Of a stretch of 64,000 nucleotides of DNA, positions 18,401-25,833 are shown piece after piece. The position numbers and the translations under genes were made by a program. The stretch comes from an uncultured Phascolarctobacterium sp. GTDB lineage: Bacteria > Bacillota > Negativicutes > Acidaminococcales > Acidaminococcaceae. The stretch lies in contig CAJKLD010000009.1 in NCBI GenBank assembly GCA_905200645.1, positions 1 to 64,000 of the forward strand, written 5' to 3'. The notes beneath the pieces were generated by a model that worked only from the letters and a program-made list of their open reading frames with translations, searched no databases and had not been told where the DNA came from. Numbering within the stretch: the first letter of the stretch is position 1; every line of letters starts with the position of its first letter.

Positions 18401-20175
18401 ACATTAGCCACATTTGCTTTCGAATTTGGTAAATCGCTATCACCATTTTCATAAGTGTAATTATTATTATTATCTCGTACAGCAACTGCTTGCTTTCTTT
18501 CACCAATTAACTCTCCAGAAGGATTTTGGGCACCTTTTATTGCATCACCATCTTCTTTATACGAACCTTTAACGCCATAATAATAATATTCTTCCCCAAT
18601 GCTACCCGTTGCCGTAATGCTATTATAGTTAGCGGCGTTAACTACAGTGCCGCCATCCATTCTGCCAACAATGCCGCCTACGTTGTAGCCGCCGCTGATA
18701 TCCATTTTGTTATAAATCTGCGTGCCGTTTTCGTCGCCAAGAGCTGCATTTTGGGCATAGCCAACCAAACCGCCAACCTCATGGCCGCCGGTTACGCGTC
18801 CGATATTATAGGTGCTGCCGCTAAGCGTGCCGCCGGTCATGTTGCCGACAATGCCGCCAATTTTTTCACTATCATTGCCAGTACCGGTTATACCACCTAT
18901 ATTTACCAAATCCTTTAAAGTGCTGCTGCCCGTAGCACTGCCGACAATGCCGCCCACATTAGTTTCACCGGTAACGTTAGCAGAGGTAGTAATATTGCTG
19001 ATAGCGGTATTGCTTGCACTGCCCACAATAGCGCCTACATTGTTTCCACCTGTTATGGTGCCGCCAACCAAATTGATATTTTTAATGGAAGCGTCAGCAG
19101 TTTTAGCAAACAGACCTACGTTAGTAGATGTATCATCGCCTTTAATATTCAAATCAAAAATATTATAGCCCAGTCCGTCAAAGCTGCCGGAAAAAGCTTC
19201 ACCTTTATCACCAATAACGGAAATAAAGCCGTTATTCCATGTGCCGGTTTCTACGGCGTCAATGCTATTGTGCAAAGCATATCTGCCGCTAACGTTAGTA
19301 TTCATAGCCTGCAGCTGCTGTACATTATCAATCCACATGTAGCCATCTGCTTTTGTGTAGTCACTGCCATCAACTTTTGCTATTACAGTCGTTTTGCTAT
19401 CATTAGCACCTACAGTAGTATCAGTATCTTTAAACACATAACCACCATTCTCAGCATCATACGCAGTATAGCCAACAGTTAAGTTTTGTCCAGCATTATT
19501 TGTTTTTACAGTAAGCTGCGCACCTTGTACATCAGATTTATACAGCTCTTTGCCTTGAGTATCACGAATGCGGTCAGCGTCCAGCACAATGCGGTCGCCC
19601 ACAAAGGTTACCTTACCTTGAGCGGCGTTAATATAGCCTAAGTGCATCAGCTCGCCTGCTGTGATATTATTGTTTCCCAAACTATCTAAATTACCGTTTT
19701 GATTAAACTTATTAAATTCTTCTTTACCAAGATTTTGGTTCGAAACATACAGGCTGCCTACGTTAATCTGCGCCGATTTGCCAATAGTTACGCCTGCGGG
19801 ATTTACTATAAAAACATTGCCGTTGTTGGCGTTAATAGTACCGTAAATTTCGCTGACCGGGCCTGCGTTAACGTAGTTCAGTACATTAAAATTGCCGCCG
19901 CCATCTTTACTAAAATTTACAATGGCATTACCGCCTATGGAAAAGCTATCCCATTTAATAGCTGCGTTTGTTCCATTTTGCACAATGTCCATAATATTAT
20001 TATTAGAATTTATCGTACCACTACCGCCAACAAATTGCCACCCCGTAGGCAGCGTAACGTTTTGCGGCACGGCCAATGCTACGCCTGCGCTATAAGCAAA
20101 CAAAGCGCCGGTCAGAGAAAACAGGCGGATATATCTAGTAATATTGCGCTGCTTTTTCTTTTTATTTATAGTCAT
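12442..20175 (-). CDS. Giant filamentous-haemagglutinin-like TpsA exoprotein with GLUG repeats
   Basis: A 2577-residue secreted protein. A signal peptide (to about residue 40, ending AYSAGVALA) is followed by a TPS secretion domain with GWQFVGGSGTI, NYVNAGPVSEIYGTI and NVFIVNPAGVTIG. The bulk is beta-helix-forming repeats: many GLUG motifs of the form VGGIVGxxxG in two blocks, about residues 380-1080 and 1680-2300, separated by a region with haemagglutinin-like strands. A C-terminal YDG/MBG-like domain follows a proline and aspartate-rich linker (PPTDPTDPDVPQPPKPDDP). The tail ends RKAEVHFVDGGMELN. ATG 20175 was chosen because it follows GGGAGCG; an upstream start at 20214 would weaken the signal peptide. 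It is secreted by the TpsB encoded upstream, and probably acts as an adhesin. Base composition is uneven inside the gene (see findings). Confidence 0.93.
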   Translation of the reverse strand: MTINKKKKQRNITRYIRLFSLTGALFAYSAGVALAVPQNVTLPTGWQFVGGSGTINSNNNIMDIVQNGTNAAIKWDSFSIGGNAIVNFSKDGGGNFNVLNYVNAGPVSEIYGTINANNGNVFIVNPAGVTIGKSAQINVGSLYVSNQNLGKEEFNKFNQNGNLDSLGNNNITAGELMHLGYINAAQGKVTFVGDRIVLDADRIRDTQGKELYKSDVQGAQLTVKTNNAGQNLTVGYTAYDAENGGYVFKDTDTTVGANDSKTTVIAKVDGSDYTKADGYMWIDNVQQLQAMNTNVSGRYALHNSIDAVETGTWNNGFISVIGDKGEAFSGSFDGLGYNIFDLNIKGDDTSTNVGLFAKTADASIKNINLVGGTITGGNNVGAIVGSASNTAISNITTSANVTGETNVGGIVGSATGSSTLKDLVNIGGITGTGNDSEKIGGIVGNMTGGTLSGSTYNIGRVTGGHEVGGLVGYAQNAALGDENGTQIYNKMDISGGYNVGGIVGRMDGGTVVNAANYNSITATGSIGEEYYYYGVKGSYKEDGDAIKGAQNPSGELIGERKQAVAVRDNNNNYTYENGDSDLPNSKANVANVGGIVGSSVGASLKKVNNEGNVKSISKIDNTKKFEYYLAGNIGGIIGRADNTSIEDAVNKENKIYGAHNVGGIVGYLGTTGVGKASSIKNSINNGGEIYATGARNKDEKLLTEWIRPSNLGRELAYIGNAGGIAGYVYENSGSIKINSVGNRGKVSVTDLFDYYSYRTSWNSEAKTIIVVNNVGGIAGKVDQGNVYGNQSVDVTNGIKNKLVGIKSNSEEALITNSYNVGEVRGGMNIGGIVGLMYNGSIANSYNLGHVRSFVGEDNIKKEPVWINMGGIVGGTTENVTARGILYNVYNDGVIGDSSYQTGGIHVGGVAGRFSGSMEQSYNTGAVYNITQATGGIMGAIWKANIKNVFNAGNVTSYNKNYAKEVHNSGVGGIIGVKASNTDDYLTNIYNIGVIRGLVDESDRHNNVGGIIGVINTNKENLGTLHIENAYTRGELFAGLKQTDGSYQKQTSGNVNIGAIYGTIVKNNGIVSASAAHYIAPQNDTVFNSLNENDLRLQDAKYIANGAANNPAEYNFDFSYVNGEKQGEGTGDWRIYDGRYNGSNYNSGTTPILDCFRPAAAEYFGRADQANEEEFASRRKGIDYIQYGTAYNPFMTIMYAGNGRTEPIKLDFGNIGVSSKGGFAVYNGGLSITNFGTSGNQMFNGVIYSDGDLTIDTKTTGEDGKEVDNGKSIKLGGASELYGSSVTLDTDNGVEIYGKIKATGNAHFKKLVSDGSGNTSYNYNQVNVNNKTRGDVIINGGDIEIYGHVSSAKANYKKENGDESGATQINGIRGGRNNNNAQYTVDNIGSIDEENYPVPDLGEFYAYKAGEYVKGDDNTKHENGSIKITATAKKDKGTQGTVKAMLGSLDKGYLESFGAMEITGSDIYIDSDLRAGGDLTLDAATTVLDISNIGQVDSKDSAGSTVTSVQRLHNFLNNFSGENAHKLILKNGENATDAIIAADMWDDTKNAYDLGKYDLKNDDGTTITTFSNAVYALNVLKDGTETELGQDDVQKLAHIWVENGEQLKGIQSAKSQGALSKNFALKDDIDMFGVSGYQSIEGFTGNFDGRDNRIIGFGSGKAEVGVGIFKTIGKQASVKDVKIYNSRIGGNTATDSTGLLADYNNGTIENVTTFGNRVEIASGTGGGLVGTNSGTISNVTTSDIVTSQAEATLGGIVGTNTNVGTNNNQGTIKNVTANSAVVGQNAGALGGVVGKNEGKIEHAVSTHGVISGLFGSDDLNDANEYGSSQNIGGVVGINSGTINSSGTINSAYNDSYINGWNNIGGVIGTNSQNGNVKNIVNGSEMYGGSNIGGIVGENGGTIDNGRNNGAIVADANHVLDKQGQGGTHASGANVGGLAGVNSGSMSNLVNDISAAIEGKTNVGGIIGLNQGFLSSSQNLMNQGKILGVTYVGGIVGENQGVIYNVANTNDYTLGYNNDYQSAGEFFGGIVGHNTGTVGDAKNNAAIIVNGSNVNYVGGIIGKNDGTIAQADAEVKDEQGNVVKDSKYAGYLINNGKVMAEDSDYVGGLIGENNGTISKTNLINSITGEVSGRKNVGGLIGHNTAKVEGGRDDGNNYYAYQVYNNGTVTGTDAKVGGLVGSNDTNGILMAGYNTGAISGGTNVGGVVGNNAGIVDQVFTTTGDIAGASNGTMKNAYSIEKGDQKDKFNNDIEDDTTIWATYGDEYGTQKLLKVFLTKLQFVPNAGQETALTNLVYDAQNHRIIVKEEGGKVKVFKDNVEIGYFKPASGDQNAAHSLADYLNTMDTDALSSLLSGSSFKDAGKHQIFNTQQINTKGQNNNPNNLGFDVTNIKVDYDGNPPTDPTDPDVPQPPKPDDPINEVTVDKAVINLTLKDVYRLFGDANTLYKDASLTPGGEYSYSFDKNFTKEMLEELKNLQVIMPKSDGAVNGSTTNAVGDYDWSLVAELTGGLADNYQFDANGSSSHEFFGAGKSHVVDIPADKPKFDDWEDKYSWYYGWDKKREERERKAEVHFVDGGMELN

Positions 20176-20244
20176 TTTTTTCGCTCCCTTCAAACTGCGG
20201 CCTGCGCTGCTCATACCAAACAGCCTGCGCCGCCCTCGCTTTTA

Positions 20245-21924
20245 TCAGAACATTTTATAAACCTGGAACCACATTCTGCCGCGGTGGTCATGGTCTTCGC
20301 TTTGATAAGGCTCGCCGTGTATTTTCCAGGCATAGTCAAATTGTGCGTACCAATCGTTTTCTTTGGCATAGCGCAGACCCAGACCCCAGCCTGCCAAATT
20401 GCGGTGCTGATTGTAGCCCTTGGCAATGGTCACCTCGCCTACGTCGATAAACGCAGCAACCTCCAAGCCTTCAATATCCGTTCTTCTTCTCAGCTCCATA
20501 GTAGCGTTATAGCCTACGTCGCCGCTGGTTTCGGAAGCAGGATAAGCTCTGACGCCGTTCATACCGCCCAAGTAAAAGCGTTCGCTGCCGTCTAGGCCTC
20601 TGTTTGCCAGCTGAGCGTGCGCTTCTATGCGCAGATTCCAGTCCGTCCAATAGCGAACATGTTTAAAATCTGCGGTCAGCTTATGGTAAGCGCCTTCAAA
20701 ATATGCTTCCTGCTCTTTAGCGTCAATATCGCCGTACCAATAGGTTACATTGCCATAGGTAAATAAATTAGGCTGATATTCGCTGGCAGCCAAGCCCACA
20801 TGAAAAACATTAGCGTGCTTTTTATTAGTATCAGAGGCAGACATAATCAAATTGTCGCCAAAATTTAATTTATAATCCATATTGTCTTCAATACGGCGGT
20901 AATCATAACCGTACAGCGCCGTAACGCGTTTGGACTTGTCGCGATATACGGGCGTCATGCCGTAAAAGCTGAATGCTTCGGAATCGCCGTATTGATTAAA
21001 AAAGCCGTTCTGCCAGCCAATATCGTAGGTGGTTTTGCTAACGCCCACACCTATTCTGGTGCCGCGGCTGCCAACTGCCGTTTCGTAGTTTACAGCGTAA
21101 TTTTTGGTGTGCTTATTGCTGATAGAACCGGTAATGCCAATTTTATCGCCCTGCTCGCCGGGATTGTTTATTTCTGTGTGAATGCCATATCTGTATCTGC
21201 CGGAGCTTTTGCTGCCGCCGTTATCGGCAAACACATAATTATTCCAGACCGGCCGGCGCAGAATTTCTACTGCCAAGCCTGTGGTCAGCGGCCTGCTGCC
21301 GGGATACAAAGAACCTCTGGCAATAACGCCGGGTAAATCGTTAAGGTCATTCATAACCCTTTCCAGCTTTTTATCGGTAATAACCACATCTTTTTTCAGC
21401 GGTTCCAAAAACTTTACCAATACCCTGTCGGCTACTTTGGAAGTATTTTGTACCATTTTAATATCGTCATACGAAGCTGCGTAAACGGCAACCTCAAGCT
21501 CGCCGTTTGTAATTTCCTGTTCCGGCACCACTGCCTGCGATACGGTAAAGCCGCAGTCTCTGGCATATTTGGTAACCTCGTCCGTCAAAAGCTGCAATTC
21601 TGCAAAGGCTACGCTTCTGTGCGTATAAGCAGCCAAAATATCCTGCAGCTTTTTGTTTTGATGTACTTCCGGCAGCACAAAGCCTGTCAGCTTGATGCTC
21701 TTAACATAGAACGCCGGATTTTCCTGCGTACCGGTATTGCCGGGTTGATATGCTTCCTTCTGCTGCAAGCGGTTTTCTACCTCCGCCTCCTGCTTACCGG
21801 TGCGGTAATAGGGATATTCGGTAACAGCAGTTTTATCAAAGCTTGGCAGCGGAGAGGCTGCAAACGCTGTCGTATTTAACACAGCACAAAGCAACGTGGT
21901 AGTTATAATTCCTATTTTTTTCAT
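20245..21924 (-). CDS. TpsB outer-membrane transporter (ShlB/FhaC/HecB family)
   Basis: A 559-residue barrel protein that moves its TpsA partner across the outer membrane. A signal peptide (to about 22, ending TAFA) precedes a POTRA region (VKSIKLTGF near 73 and LQLLTDEVTKYARDCGF), then the barrel with the conserved RFYLGGMNGVRAYP motif of loop 6 (about 460-475) and a C-terminal strand ending WFQVYKMF, whose final aromatic is the usual Omp85 signature. The start follows AAAGGAG. It is transcribed ahead of tpsA from the promoter at 22101-22129. Its presence shows that the cell has an outer membrane. Confidence 0.94.
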   Translation of the reverse strand: MKKIGIITTTLLCAVLNTTAFAASPLPSFDKTAVTEYPYYRTGKQEAEVENRLQQKEAYQPGNTGTQENPAFYVKSIKLTGFVLPEVHQNKKLQDILAAYTHRSVAFAELQLLTDEVTKYARDCGFTVSQAVVPEQEITNGELEVAVYAASYDDIKMVQNTSKVADRVLVKFLEPLKKDVVITDKKLERVMNDLNDLPGVIARGSLYPGSRPLTTGLAVEILRRPVWNNYVFADNGGSKSSGRYRYGIHTEINNPGEQGDKIGITGSISNKHTKNYAVNYETAVGSRGTRIGVGVSKTTYDIGWQNGFFNQYGDSEAFSFYGMTPVYRDKSKRVTALYGYDYRRIEDNMDYKLNFGDNLIMSASDTNKKHANVFHVGLAASEYQPNLFTYGNVTYWYGDIDAKEQEAYFEGAYHKLTADFKHVRYWTDWNLRIEAHAQLANRGLDGSERFYLGGMNGVRAYPASETSGDVGYNATMELRRRTDIEGLEVAAFIDVGEVTIAKGYNQHRNLAGWGLGLRYAKENDWYAQFDYAWKIHGEPYQSEDHDHRGRMWFQVYKMF

Positions 21925-21994
21925 ATTGCACTACTCCTTTAGCTTACATAAAAAATAAGTTTACTTATTACCTTTTTTACATCGCACAGTTTTT

Positions 21995-22001
21995 CCCCCC
22001 C
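21995..22001. repeat. C7/G7 homopolymer in the TPS operon leader
   Basis: Seven consecutive C on the plus strand (G on the coding strand) lie in an otherwise AT-rich leader about 70 bp before the tpsB start and about 100 bp after the predicted promoter. Such tracts can change length by slippage. Confidence 0.6.
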
Positions 22002-22100
22002 GGATAAATAAGCTGCTTGTCAAAGAAAACGGCTTTTATCAATAGTGAGCATTTTATATTATTTATTCAAAAGAAAAATAAATATTATAATATTATTATC

Positions 22101-22129
22101 ATTATACCACCGCCACAATTTATTCACAA
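22101..22129 (-). promoter_or_regulatory. Promoter of the TPS operon
   Basis: TTGTGA (22129-22124) and TATAAT (22106-22101) with 17-bp spacing on the minus strand, leaving a leader of about 170 nt before tpsB. The rest of 21925-22312 is very AT-rich and I see no gene in it; leader segment 22030-22100 contains repeated TATTAT/ATAATA runs that could also carry A+T-binding regulators. Confidence 0.6.
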
Positions 22130-22312
22130 GTCAATGGAGAACTTTTTAATTATTTACTCTGCGCTTTAGTAAAAGTTTTTCTCTCTCATCAATTACAGCC
22201 AAAACATCTTTCGGCAAAAACATCTTATGCAGGCAATAAAAATTTTTTGACAGACAAAATTTTTATGACAGCTAATCTAAAGATAAATTTTTCTTTTTTT
22301 ATCGCCAGCCTC

Positions 22313-22341
22313 TTGCCAAAAGCTCAATTTTATGGTATTAT
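22313..22341 (+). promoter_or_regulatory. Promoter of the tRNA-Asp/Gly/Trp cluster
   Basis: TTGCCA (22313-22318) and TATTAT (22336-22341) are 17 bp apart on the plus strand, with the first tRNA starting 25 bp later. Confidence 0.75.
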
Positions 22342-22366
22342 ATGTACTTGTCAGGCACCTGACAAT

Positions 22367-22443
22367 GGCCCGGTGGTTCAGTTGGTTAGAATGCCGCCCT
22401 GTCACGGCGGAGGTCGTGGGTTCGAGTCCCATCCGGGTCGCCA
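22367..22443 (+). tRNA. tRNA-Asp (GTC anticodon)
   Basis: A 77-nt cloverleaf from GGCCCGG to an encoded CCA. Anticodon loop CTGTCAC gives GTC, reading GAC and GAU. All four stems pair. It is the first of three closely spaced tRNA genes. Confidence 0.97.
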
Positions 22444-22446
22444 TTT

Positions 22447-22521
<75 letters not shown>

Positions 22522-22522
22522 T

Positions 22523-22596
22523 AGGGGTATAGTTCAATGGTAGAGCACCGGTCTCCAAAACCGTCGATCTGGGTTCGAGTCCTAGTACCCCTGCCA
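22523..22596 (+). tRNA. tRNA-Trp (CCA anticodon)
   Basis: A 74-nt cloverleaf from AGGGGTA, paired with TACCCCT, to encoded CCA. The loop TCTCCAAAA holds anticodon CCA. It starts one base after tRNA-Gly and ends the cluster. Confidence 0.97.
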
Positions 22597-22608
22597 ACGT
22601 AAATAAAA

Positions 22609-22645
22609 GTCTGAGATTTTGTTAAACAAATCTCAGGCTTTTTTT
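22609..22645 (+). terminator. Terminator of the tRNA cluster
   Basis: CTGAGATTT (22611-22619) pairs with AAATCTCAG (22628-22636) and is followed by CTTTTTTTG on the plus strand, 14 bp after tRNA-Trp. Confidence 0.85.
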
Positions 22646-22676
22646 GTTGTTCATTTTTATTTTTTTTGCAAAGTGA

Positions 22677-22705
22677 AAGGGTCGCCTCACAACGAGACGA
22701 CCCTT
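22677..22705 (-). terminator. Probable terminator of the secDF operon
   Basis: A GC-rich stem AAGGGTCGTCTC against GAGGCGACCCTT with one G-T wobble and a 5-nt loop lies 35 bp beyond secF. The trailing sequence TTCACTTTGC is only modestly T-rich. Confidence 0.55.
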
Positions 22706-22739
22706 GAAAAATTTAAGGTTGCTAAAATTTTATCCTGTT

Positions 22740-23624
22740 TTATTCTCCCGCTTTTTTACCTCTCAAGAACAGCCACAAAGGACCGGCCAGGAAGGTAGAA
22801 GTATACGCGCCGCTGGAGAAGCCTACTAACATCGCAAAGGAAAAATTGCGGATAGTTTCACCGCCAAAGAGAAAAATAGAAACAACTGCAAACAAAGATG
22901 TACCCACAGTATAAATACTGCGTCCCATGGTCTGCCAAATACTGTTGTCAATCATATCGCTCAAAGATTCGCTGCGGCGATGAATTTTTAAGTTTTCACG
23001 AATGCGGTCAAAAATTACGATAGTACCGTTAATAGAATAGCCTACAACCGTCAGCAGCGCTGCTACAAAGGAAGAATCCATTTCCATTTGGAACAAAGAG
23101 AAATAACTCAAAGTAACGCTGACATCGATAATCAAAGCGATAATTGCCGCAATGGCAAACTTAAACTCAAAGCGCAAAGTAATATAGGCAATCATCAAAA
23201 TCCAAGACAGCACAATCGCCAAAACAGCCTGCTGAATAAGCTCGCCGCCTACGGTAGCGCCGACATTTTCTACACGCTGAATAGCAAAACCGCCCAGCTT
23301 ACCTTTAAGGTCATCCATTACGGCACGGCGTTTTTCGTCATCAATAACGCCGGTACGAATCAGTACGCCCTTCGCTTCCTTAACATTACTGTCGCTGCTT
23401 TCCAGTTGGATAATACTGTTGCCTAAATCGTGACCCTTCAGTACGTCGCGCACCTCCGCAACCTGCACCGGTTTTTCAAAAACCAAATCCATAATACTGC
23501 CGCCGGTAAAATCAATGCCCAGATTAAAGCCTTTAATGAACATAGAACCAAAGCCGATAATCAAAAAGGTGATGGTAATGGCAAAGAAGATTTTATAATT
23601 TTTAACAATAGAAAATTTCTTCAT
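22740..23624 (-). CDS. secF: Protein translocase subunit SecF
   Basis: A 294-residue inner-membrane protein that with SecD uses the proton gradient to finish Sec-dependent export. The N-terminal membrane segment is followed by GFNLGIDFTGGSIMDL, then five further hydrophobic segments including VVGYSINGTIVIFDRIREN, the hallmark of SecF. The ATG overlaps the secD stop by one base (TAATG), so the two are coupled. Confidence 0.97.
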   Translation of the reverse strand: MKKFSIVKNYKIFFAITITFLIIGFGSMFIKGFNLGIDFTGGSIMDLVFEKPVQVAEVRDVLKGHDLGNSIIQLESSDSNVKEAKGVLIRTGVIDDEKRRAVMDDLKGKLGGFAIQRVENVGATVGGELIQQAVLAIVLSWILMIAYITLRFEFKFAIAAIIALIIDVSVTLSYFSLFQMEMDSSFVAALLTVVGYSINGTIVIFDRIRENLKIHRRSESLSDMIDNSIWQTMGRSIYTVGTSLFAVVSIFLFGGETIRNFSFAMLVGFSSGAYTSTFLAGPLWLFLRGKKAGE

Positions 23625-24853
23625 TATTTAGCCACCTCCTTCGGCGCTCTAGCGCCAAACATAAAGGGGCTTTTAGTCAAATTGCTGTAAACTAGGAAAC
23701 GCATAAGGAATTTGGTTACTGTTACGGCAGTAAACATACTGAGTAAAGTACCAAGCGCCAAAGTAACAGCAAAGCCCTTAATGGGGCCGGTACCTAAATA
23801 GAACAGCACGGCCGCTGCCATTAAGGTAGTTACATTGGAGTCTAAAATAGTGATAATAGCGCGGCTGAAACCGGAGTCCATAGCGCTGCGCAAAGTTTTG
23901 CCTTTCTGAATTTCTTCCTTGAAGCGTTCAAAAATCAAAACGTTAGCGTCAACAGCCATACCAATGGACAAAATAATACCGGCAATACCCGGCAGGGTCA
24001 AGGTTGCGCCCAAATAACGCATAGTCAACAGCAGCAGCATTACATAAAGCAGCAAAGCAATATCGGCTACCACGCCGGATAAACGATAGAACAGCAGCAT
24101 GAAAACAAAAACACCGGCAATACCAATCAGAAAAGCTTTAACGCTTTTATCCTTGGAGTCCTGACCCAAGGTAGGGCCAACGGTACGGTTTTCCAAAACC
24201 TCAATTTTTACAGGCAGACTGCCGCTGCGCAGTAAAATAGCCAAATGCTCGGCTTCCTCCACATTGCGGGAGCCGGAAATCTGTGCGCGGCCGCCGGTGA
24301 TAGCTTCCTGCACTACGGGCGCGGTCAAAACCTCGCCGTCCAAAACGATAGCGATTTGCTTGCCTATGTTGCGGGCAGTCAAATCGGCAAACTTCTTACC
24401 GCCCTCGTCGCTGAATTCCAAGCCAACCACAGCCTGATTGCCTTGAGATACCTGCGCCCTGGCATCCTTCAAATCCTTACCTGTCAGTACAACCTTGCCG
24501 CTGACATCTTTAAATTGCAGCATAGCAGTACGTCCCAGCATAGCAATAGCCTTTTCAGGATCTTTAACACCGGGAAGCTCAACAATAATACGATCCTTGC
24601 CCTGACGCTGAATAACAGGCTCAGTCAAGCCCAGCTCATTAACACGGCGTTCAATAATTTTTACACTGCGGTTTACAGCATCATCGTCAACCTTGAGCTC
24701 AGGAGTATCAACCGCCTGCAAAACGACATGCGTGCCGCCCTGCAAATCCAAGCCCTGTTTAATGGAGTTGGCCAGGGGAGAGATGTAAACACAGAAACCG
24801 CCGATTATCGCCAGCGCAATAACCAGAAATTTCCCCAACTCATTCCAACGCAA
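23624..24853 (-). CDS. secD: Protein translocase subunit SecD
   Basis: A 409-residue inner-membrane protein with a large periplasmic loop. Seen are the N-terminal segment followed by GLDLQGGTHVVLQ, the P1 domain ending in the AILLRSGSLPVKI stretch, and the membrane half with GIAGIILSIGMAVDANVLIFERFKEE, diagnostic for SecD. Start is TTG after AAGGAGG. It follows fthC and yajC, and in a diderm Firmicute it supports export of proteins such as the TPS pair. Confidence 0.97.
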   Translation of the reverse strand: MRWNELGKFLVIALAIIGGFCVYISPLANSIKQGLDLQGGTHVVLQAVDTPELKVDDDAVNRSVKIIERRVNELGLTEPVIQRQGKDRIIVELPGVKDPEKAIAMLGRTAMLQFKDVSGKVVLTGKDLKDARAQVSQGNQAVVGLEFSDEGGKKFADLTARNIGKQIAIVLDGEVLTAPVVQEAITGGRAQISGSRNVEEAEHLAILLRSGSLPVKIEVLENRTVGPTLGQDSKDKSVKAFLIGIAGVFVFMLLFYRLSGVVADIALLLYVMLLLLTMRYLGATLTLPGIAGIILSIGMAVDANVLIFERFKEEIQKGKTLRSAMDSGFSRAIITILDSNVTTLMAAAVLFYLGTGPIKGFAVTLALGTLLSMFTAVTVTKFLMRFLVYSNLTKSPFMFGARAPKEVAK

Positions 24854-24891
24854 AATAATTTCCTCCTTAAAAAATGGATTTAATATATCAG

Positions 24892-25488
24892 TTAAAGCCG
24901 TATAGGTTTATGTATACCGCTTTCACTTACTAAAAGCTGCATTTTTACATCGCGCTCGTCACCGGGAAGCGTCTGCTGCATTAAGCAATCATACGCCACT
25001 CCCATAATTACAGCATTTTTTGCCTGCGGCAGAAATCTGTCATAATAACCTGCCCCCATGCCCATCCGGCTGCCGTCGCGGCCAAAAGCCACGCCGGGGA
25101 CAAGCGTTAAAGCAATCTGCTCCGGCGAAATTTGCTTAATAGGCTTTGGCACAGTACGTATACCAAATCTGTCTAAAGCAAAATGCTGCATATTTTGCAG
25201 CTTAACCGGCACAAAACTTGCTGCAGAAACGATATAAGGCACAGCGACCGTCTTACCTTCGGCTAACGCCTGCGCCAACACCAAATCCACACTCAGCTCT
25301 CGGCCAAAAGCCAAAAAGCCCATGATGCACTGCGCCTTACGGAACGCATCACAGGCCAAAATATGCTCGGCAACCTGCATACTGCTGCGAGATACCTGCT
25401 GCCAAGAAATTTGAGCACGCTGCTTACGCAAAATTTTGCGCAACTCAATTTTTGCAGCAACAACAGTCTTATCGCCCGGCTCAAACAT
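24892..25488 (-). CDS. 5-formyltetrahydrofolate cyclo-ligase
   Basis: A 198-residue enzyme that converts 5-formyl-THF to 5,10-methenyl-THF with ATP. The N-terminal K-x-x-LRKxLxxxR pattern (IELRKILRKQRAQ) and the C-terminal LVPGVAFGRDGSRMGMGAGYYDRFL nucleotide-binding stretch identify the family. ATG 25488 is preferred over 25536, which would overlap yajC by 56 bp; with it the overlap is 8 bp. It lies between yajC and secD. Confidence 0.92.
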   Translation of the reverse strand: MFEPGDKTVVAAKIELRKILRKQRAQISWQQVSRSSMQVAEHILACDAFRKAQCIMGFLAFGRELSVDLVLAQALAEGKTVAVPYIVSAASFVPVKLQNMQHFALDRFGIRTVPKPIKQISPEQIALTLVPGVAFGRDGSRMGMGAGYYDRFLPQAKNAVIMGVAYDCLMQQTLPGDERDVKMQLLVSESGIHKPIRL

Positions 25489-25771
25489 TCTTTGCGGGAT
25501 CTTGATGACCGCTGACAGCGCTGCGGGACATTTCAATTTCCACGCCTTCGGCTACCAAAAGCTTAACACGCTTTTCGCTGATAGCAGTAATTTTACCGTA
25601 AATGCCGCCGATAGTGATAATTTCGTCGCCCTCTTTTAACCCATTAAGCAAATCGCGTCTTTTCTGCTGTTCTTTCTTTTGGGGCTTCCACAGCATAAAA
25701 TAAAAAATGCCACCCATAAGAAAAAATGGCCATAAGGAATTGATTAAAGCCATTGTATCTCCGCCTTGCAT
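25481..25771 (-). CDS. yajC: Preprotein translocase accessory subunit YajC
   Basis: A 96-residue membrane protein with one N-terminal hydrophobic segment (SLWPFFLMGGIFYFML) followed by the family's KPQKKEQQKRRDLLNGLKEG and DEIITIGGIYGKI. YajC associates with SecDF. Start 25771 follows GGAGGTG; an in-frame ATG at 25753 also has GGCGGAG ahead and could be used. It follows tgt. Confidence 0.94.
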   Translation of the reverse strand: MQGGDTMALINSLWPFFLMGGIFYFMLWKPQKKEQQKRRDLLNGLKEGDEIITIGGIYGKITAISEKRVKLLVAEGVEIEMSRSAVSGHQDPAKNV

Positions 25772-25833
25772 AATTACACCTCCAAATTTATAATCAAAAA
25801 TATACTTACACTTTATTATACCCTAAAATCAAT

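Noticed and set aside
12900..19200. Regularly spaced repeats that could suggest a CRISPR array or tandem-repeat element
   Set aside because: The repeats code in frame for VGGIVG-type GLUG motifs with variable DNA and spacing, so they are protein repeats.
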